A stretch of DNA of 18,315 nucleotides, taken from assembly GCA_018882825.1 (NCBI GenBank), contig VERC01000012.1, positions 1 to 18,315 of the forward strand, written 5' to 3'. Below the pieces are notes generated by a model. The model searched no databases and was not told the DNA's origin. It was given only the letters and a program-made list of their open reading frames with translations. The DNA comes from Acidimicrobiia bacterium (GTDB lineage: Bacteria > Actinomycetota > Acidimicrobiia > Acidimicrobiales > Acidimicrobilacustridaceae). The number at the start of each line of letters is the position of its first letter. The first letter of the stretch is position 1. Position numbers and translations under genes: made by a program. Of this stretch, positions 15,969-18,315 are shown one piece after another.

Positions 15969-16712
15969 TCAGCCGGTGAACTTCGGCGTGGCCTCGGGGA
16001 AGGTGTTGGTGACCGACACCTTCTGGGTGATCGAGGACGAGATGGTGATGGTCGGGTTGTCGATCACCGACTGCGTGGCGCCGAGGGCGTTGGTCTCGGA
16101 GAAGTCGCAGCTGCCGTTGGTGACGGCGAAGATCGAGCCGGTCTCGCCGGCCTTCAGCGGCATCACCAGCGTCGTGGTGTCGATCGCAGAGGGGGAGACC
16201 GCCACCGGACCGATCGAGTCCAGCGCCACGCGCGTGCACACCGCGGTGATCTCGAACTCACCGTCGGCCGGCCCTTCACCGGTGACCGTCTTCGTCACGT
16301 CGATCTGGGCCCAGCCGATCACACCGGTGAAGGTGGCGGGGGAACCGCTCACCTGACAGGTGAGCGAGATCGAGATCACGTTCGGCGTCGGCGCCGTGCT
16401 GGCGGCTCCTGGTCCGATGAGCAGACCGAACGCCGCGTCGACGTCGAGTCCGACGACTGCCACGTCGTTCGTGGGCAGACCGTCCTTGAGCACGGTGACG
16501 TCGGAGGCGACGATGTTCGAGTCACAACTGCCCGAAACCGAGATCTCGCTCTCCAGGATCCCCTCCTGGAAGACGCCCTCGTCGAACGTGGGGGTGAGAG
16601 CGCCGGGGGCGGAGGGTGTGGTGGCGCCGGACGGGGCGGCGAAGGCGACCAGCGAGGCGACCAGCGCGCCGGCGAAGAGGGCACCGACGGTGGCACGGGC
16701 GGAACGCAACAT
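15969..16712 (-). CDS. Exported four-cysteine protein, DUF5979-like C-terminal half (paralogue A)
   Basis: The 247-aa product has a clear signal peptide: MLRSAR, a hydrophobic core, and APSGA before Thr31 as probable cleavage site. The mature protein is Ser/Thr/Val/Gly-rich with few basic residues and no membrane anchor or LPXTG motif. It has four cysteines at 63, 119, 159 and 202. The first pair falls in a 100-residue N-terminal region, the second pair in a C-terminal region that reads like a DUF5979-type beta-sandwich (IDVTKTVTGEGPADGEF, AVCT, LKAGET, GSCDFSETNALGA, VSVTNTFP). It ends in PKFTG. Start ATG 16712 is supported by a GGAGA ribosome binding site with five-base spacing and by the signal peptide; the frame is open further upstream. 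It aligns along its full length with the gene at 16868-17617. Function unknown; a secreted or surface structural or adhesive role is a guess. Confidence 0.85.
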   Translation of the reverse strand: MLRSARATVGALFAGALVASLVAFAAPSGATTPSAPGALTPTFDEGVFQEGILESEISVSGSCDSNIVASDVTVLKDGLPTNDVAVVGLDVDAAFGLLIGPGAASTAPTPNVISISLTCQVSGSPATFTGVIGWAQIDVTKTVTGEGPADGEFEITAVCTRVALDSIGPVAVSPSAIDTTTLVMPLKAGETGSIFAVTNGSCDFSETNALGATQSVIDNPTITISSSITQKVSVTNTFPEATPKFTG

Positions 16713-16743
16713 GGGATCTCCAGGGGGGAAGGGGCGGAACCCG

Positions 16744-16755
16744 TCAAATTTTTGG
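16744..16755. promoter_or_regulatory. A/T-rich patch in the leader/promoter region of paralogue A
   Basis: TCAAATTTTTGG stands out sharply from its GC-rich surroundings and lies 32-43 bp upstream of the ATG at 16712. It may belong to a promoter or a regulator site. No TANNNT hexamer is evident here on the minus strand, so the exact role is open. Confidence 0.3.
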
Positions 16756-16816
16756 TCGAAGAGGTCCCATCCCGAATCCGCTCGTGTGACGTTTGGCTCG
16801 TGCAGTCGACGCGGAA

Positions 16817-16840
16817 CGGGCGGCCCCGAAGGGCCGCCCG
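16817..16840 (-). terminator. UUCG-loop hairpin after the second secreted paralogue
   Basis: It has the same 10-bp stem as the 15920-15943 hairpin but a TTCG loop, giving C(UUCG)G. It starts 27 nt after the stop of the gene at 16868-17617. The CGCGTCG a few bases beyond the stem is also shared. It would separate the two paralogues into two transcripts. Confidence 0.82.
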
Positions 16841-16867
16841 TTGGCCGAGTGTCGGATGTCGCTGCCC

Positions 16868-17617
16868 TCAGCCGGTGAAGCGGGGGGCCGACGGAGCGGT
16901 CGGGTAGGCGTTCACCACTTCGACGAAGTACAGCTTCGCCTCGGTCGTGGAGACCGTGTCGGGGATCACCGCCACCTCGGCGGCGCCCAGGCTGTCGGTC
17001 TCGGAGACCACACACGTGTAGGGCGAGAAGGTGAAGATGGAGTGTCCGGACCCGTCGGTGAGCGTGAACTCGAACGTGCCCGGAGCAGCGGCCGGACCGT
17101 CAGCAGCCGGGACGAACATGGCCCCGTCGGTCAGAGCCATCGGTGTGCAGACGGCCTGCATGGGGAACTGGCCGGCGGCCGGACCGTTCCCGACCACGTC
17201 CTTCATCACGTGGATCTCGCCGTAACTGATGGTGTCACTCACCGGGGTCGACACCGTGTCGATCGGACAGGTGATCGTCACCTCCATCACCGGACCCATG
17301 GTCTCCGAGGTGGGGGTGAGCCCGGCGGGAACGGAAAGGGTGAACGTCGACGGCGTGAGGATGGTGACGGCCACCGACGGCGCCGGTGCACCGCCGATCA
17401 TCACGTCGACATCGGCAGCGGTGGGCAGCGAGTCGCACGCCACGGTGAGTGTGCCCACGATCGAGGCGGTGCCTGATTGCAGCATCGTCTCGCCGGTGGG
17501 CGTCAGGTTGAGTGCCGGCGTCACCTGGGCGCTGCCCGGTGCGGCGAACACCACGGTGACGGCAGCCAGCATCGAGATGATGGCGACGCCGGTCGCGGTG
17601 CGGATGGAACGAGACAT
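16868..17617 (-). CDS. Exported four-cysteine protein, DUF5979-like C-terminal half (paralogue B)
   Basis: The 249-aa product starts with a signal peptide (MSRSIR, hydrophobic core, APGSA before Gln31). Cysteines are at 61, 117, 157 and 202, against 63, 119, 159 and 202 in its neighbour. Shared landmarks are ACDS/SCDS, a TC at 116-117, IHVMKDVVGNGPAAGQF aligned with IDVTKTVTGEGPADGEF, AVCT, SETDSLGA at 205-212 (SETNALGA at the same numbers in the neighbour), and the terminal RFTG. The two are therefore full-length paralogues that have diverged at most other positions. I chose ATG 17617 because GGGAGG lies seven bases upstream; the in-frame ATG at 17632 would leave that motif inside the coding region. 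The mature protein is acidic and Thr-rich without anchor. Disulfide pairing 61-117 and 157-202 is inferred from the two-domain layout. Function unknown. Confidence 0.85.
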   Translation of the reverse strand: MSRSIRTATGVAIISMLAAVTVVFAAPGSAQVTPALNLTPTGETMLQSGTASIVGTLTVACDSLPTAADVDVMIGGAPAPSVAVTILTPSTFTLSVPAGLTPTSETMGPVMEVTITCPIDTVSTPVSDTISYGEIHVMKDVVGNGPAAGQFPMQAVCTPMALTDGAMFVPAADGPAAAPGTFEFTLTDGSGHSIFTFSPYTCVVSETDSLGAAEVAVIPDTVSTTEAKLYFVEVVNAYPTAPSAPRFTG

Positions 17618-17624
17618 CAGTGGA

Positions 17625-17630
17625 CCTCCC
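17625..17630 (-). promoter_or_regulatory. Ribosome binding site GGGAGG of paralogue B
   Basis: Seven bases separate GGGAGG from ATG 17617. It fixes this start over the in-frame ATG five codons upstream, whose own upstream sequence has no such motif. Confidence 0.7.
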
Positions 17631-17667
17631 ATGGTCGTGGTCGACCCGGGAAGGTCGACGCCCGGTC

Positions 17668-17673
17668 ACGGTA
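17668..17673 (-). promoter_or_regulatory. Candidate -10 element (TACCGT) of paralogue B
   Basis: On the minus strand TACCGT fits TANNNT and would give a start near 17661 and a leader of about 44 nt. No convincing -35 box lies upstream. The rest of 17618-17806 holds no open frame that I can support and no strong hairpin. Confidence 0.25.
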
Positions 17674-17806
17674 AGGACGCGTCTCGCATCACCGATCGCC
17701 GAACGCTCCCGCAGATGAGGTGATCTCGCCGACGATCATCCGTTCAGGCGAGTGTCGGGTCACTCCGTCGGGTGAGGGAGCGACGAGTACGGCGACGCAG
17801 TGTCGT

Positions 17807-18315
17807 TCACCGACGAGCCGTCACCAACCACGCCGCTGACAGCATGCGCACGGTGTCACCCACGACGTGCGATGCGAACCGTTCGGTGAGGATCTCCTCC
17901 GCTCGGGCGCGCACCGATTCGTCGCCGGCGGCCAGCAGCAGTTTCACCGCGCTGCCGTTGAGGGCCTGGGCCACCGCACCCGCAACGCCGTCGTCACCAC
18001 CCATGTCGATGGTCGGTGTGCACGAGGCGATGTCGATCGACTTCCAACCCGCAGCATCGAGGATGGTGCGCACGTGGTCGGTGTCACCGAAGGCGAACGG
18101 GTTCGGACCTGGCATCGGACCCGACGGCGGCGGGGGTGGATCGACGAGCAGCTCGCGCACCACCGTCGAGGGCAGGGTCATCCACGGATTCGCCTCCATG
18201 GGCTGCCAGCAGACGAAGGCCAGTCGACCGCCGGAGACACACGCGCTCGCCATGTTGGTGAAGGCCTGTACCGGATCGTCGAAGAACATCACCCCGAAGC
18301 GGCTGATCACCGCGT
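17807..18315 (-). CDS. Class I SAM-dependent methyltransferase, 5' part outside window
   Basis: About 169 C-terminal residues are visible, reading into the window from the right edge; the start and the glycine-rich SAM motif I are not included. The segment AVISRFGVMFFDDPVQAFTN corresponds to the post-II region of Methyltransf_11/25 proteins. SGGRLAFVCWQPMEANPW is motif III (usually PGGRLAFVCW with a Pro/Gly turn). A polyproline run (DPPPPPSGPMPGPNPF) and FGDTDHVRTILDAAGW follow, all typical of actinobacterial COG2226-like methyltransferases. The stop is TGA, complement of 17807-17809. The frame remains open to base 18315, and the codon for valine in AVISRF (GTG) should not be taken as a start. 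The substrate is unknown. Confidence 0.85.
   Translation of the reverse strand, partial: AVISRFGVMFFDDPVQAFTNMASACVSGGRLAFVCWQPMEANPWMTLPSTVVRELLVDPPPPPSGPMPGPNPFAFGDTDHVRTILDAAGWKSIDIASCTPTIDMGGDDGVAGAVAQALNGSAVKLLLAAGDESVRARAEEILTERFASHVVGDTVRMLSAAWLVTARR

Noticed and set aside
15969..17617. Cell-wall sorting signal on the secreted paralogues
   Set aside because: The C-terminal FTG is not followed by a hydrophobic segment and basic tail, and there is no LPXTG-type motif.
17720..17806. Possible terminator of the methyltransferase gene
   Set aside because: Only weak 4-6 bp inverted repeats are present after its stop codon, none comparable to the paralogue hairpins.

Overview
The window is very GC-rich DNA with strong G/C third-position bias and almost gapless gene packing. 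The gene set is actinobacterial: recC-recB-recD in that order, a peptidoglycan amidase of the mycobacterial Rv3717 type, a COG2159-like amidohydrolase and a DHA2 efflux pump. Overall style (-10 hexamers without clear -35 boxes, one or two probably leaderless genes, DUF5979-like secreted proteins) fits Actinomycetota. I guess class Acidimicrobiia (Ilumatobacter-like), but that rests on pattern recognition and not on a marker gene.

Layout. Positions 1-8426 (+) carry a complete recB and recD and all but the extreme 5' end of recC. The genes are joined by two ATGA stop/start overlaps, so they form one translationally coupled operon for the RecBCD helicase-nuclease. A lipoprotein Amidase_3 cell-wall hydrolase follows 32 nt later (8459-9328). 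A 9-bp inverted repeat at 9330-9364 probably ends that transcription unit. Its right arm overlaps a candidate -10 element for the next gene, a metal-dependent amidohydrolase (9393-10553). That gene converges on, and overlaps by 25 bp, a 14-TM-type MFS exporter (10529-12049, -). The exporter is divergent from a pirin-family cupin protein (12213-13157, +); both promoters must lie in 12050-12212. Directly against the pirin stop codon, on the minus strand, lies the remnant of a HicB antitoxin gene (13158-13460). It is interrupted by an in-frame amber codon at a position that is normally tyrosine, and it lacks a recognisable N-terminus. A class-3 aldehyde dehydrogenase (13541-15007, +) converges with a TauD-type Fe(II)/2-oxoglutarate dioxygenase (15014-15871, -).

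The last 2.4 kb, all on the minus strand, hold two exported paralogues of 247 and 249 aa (15969-16712 and 16868-17617). Their cysteine positions are almost the same, both end in FTG, and each is followed by a nearly identical UNCG-loop hairpin. The 3' part of a SAM-dependent methyltransferase runs off the right edge (17807-18315).

Functionally, the left part is a DNA-repair operon with a cell-wall gene attached. The middle is a set of probably unrelated metabolic and detoxification genes (hydrolase, efflux, pirin, aldehyde oxidation, 2-oxoglutarate dioxygenase). The most unusual material is the broken hicB and the matched pair of secreted proteins with matched terminators. I found no RNA genes, CRISPR arrays, insertion sequences or prophage genes.
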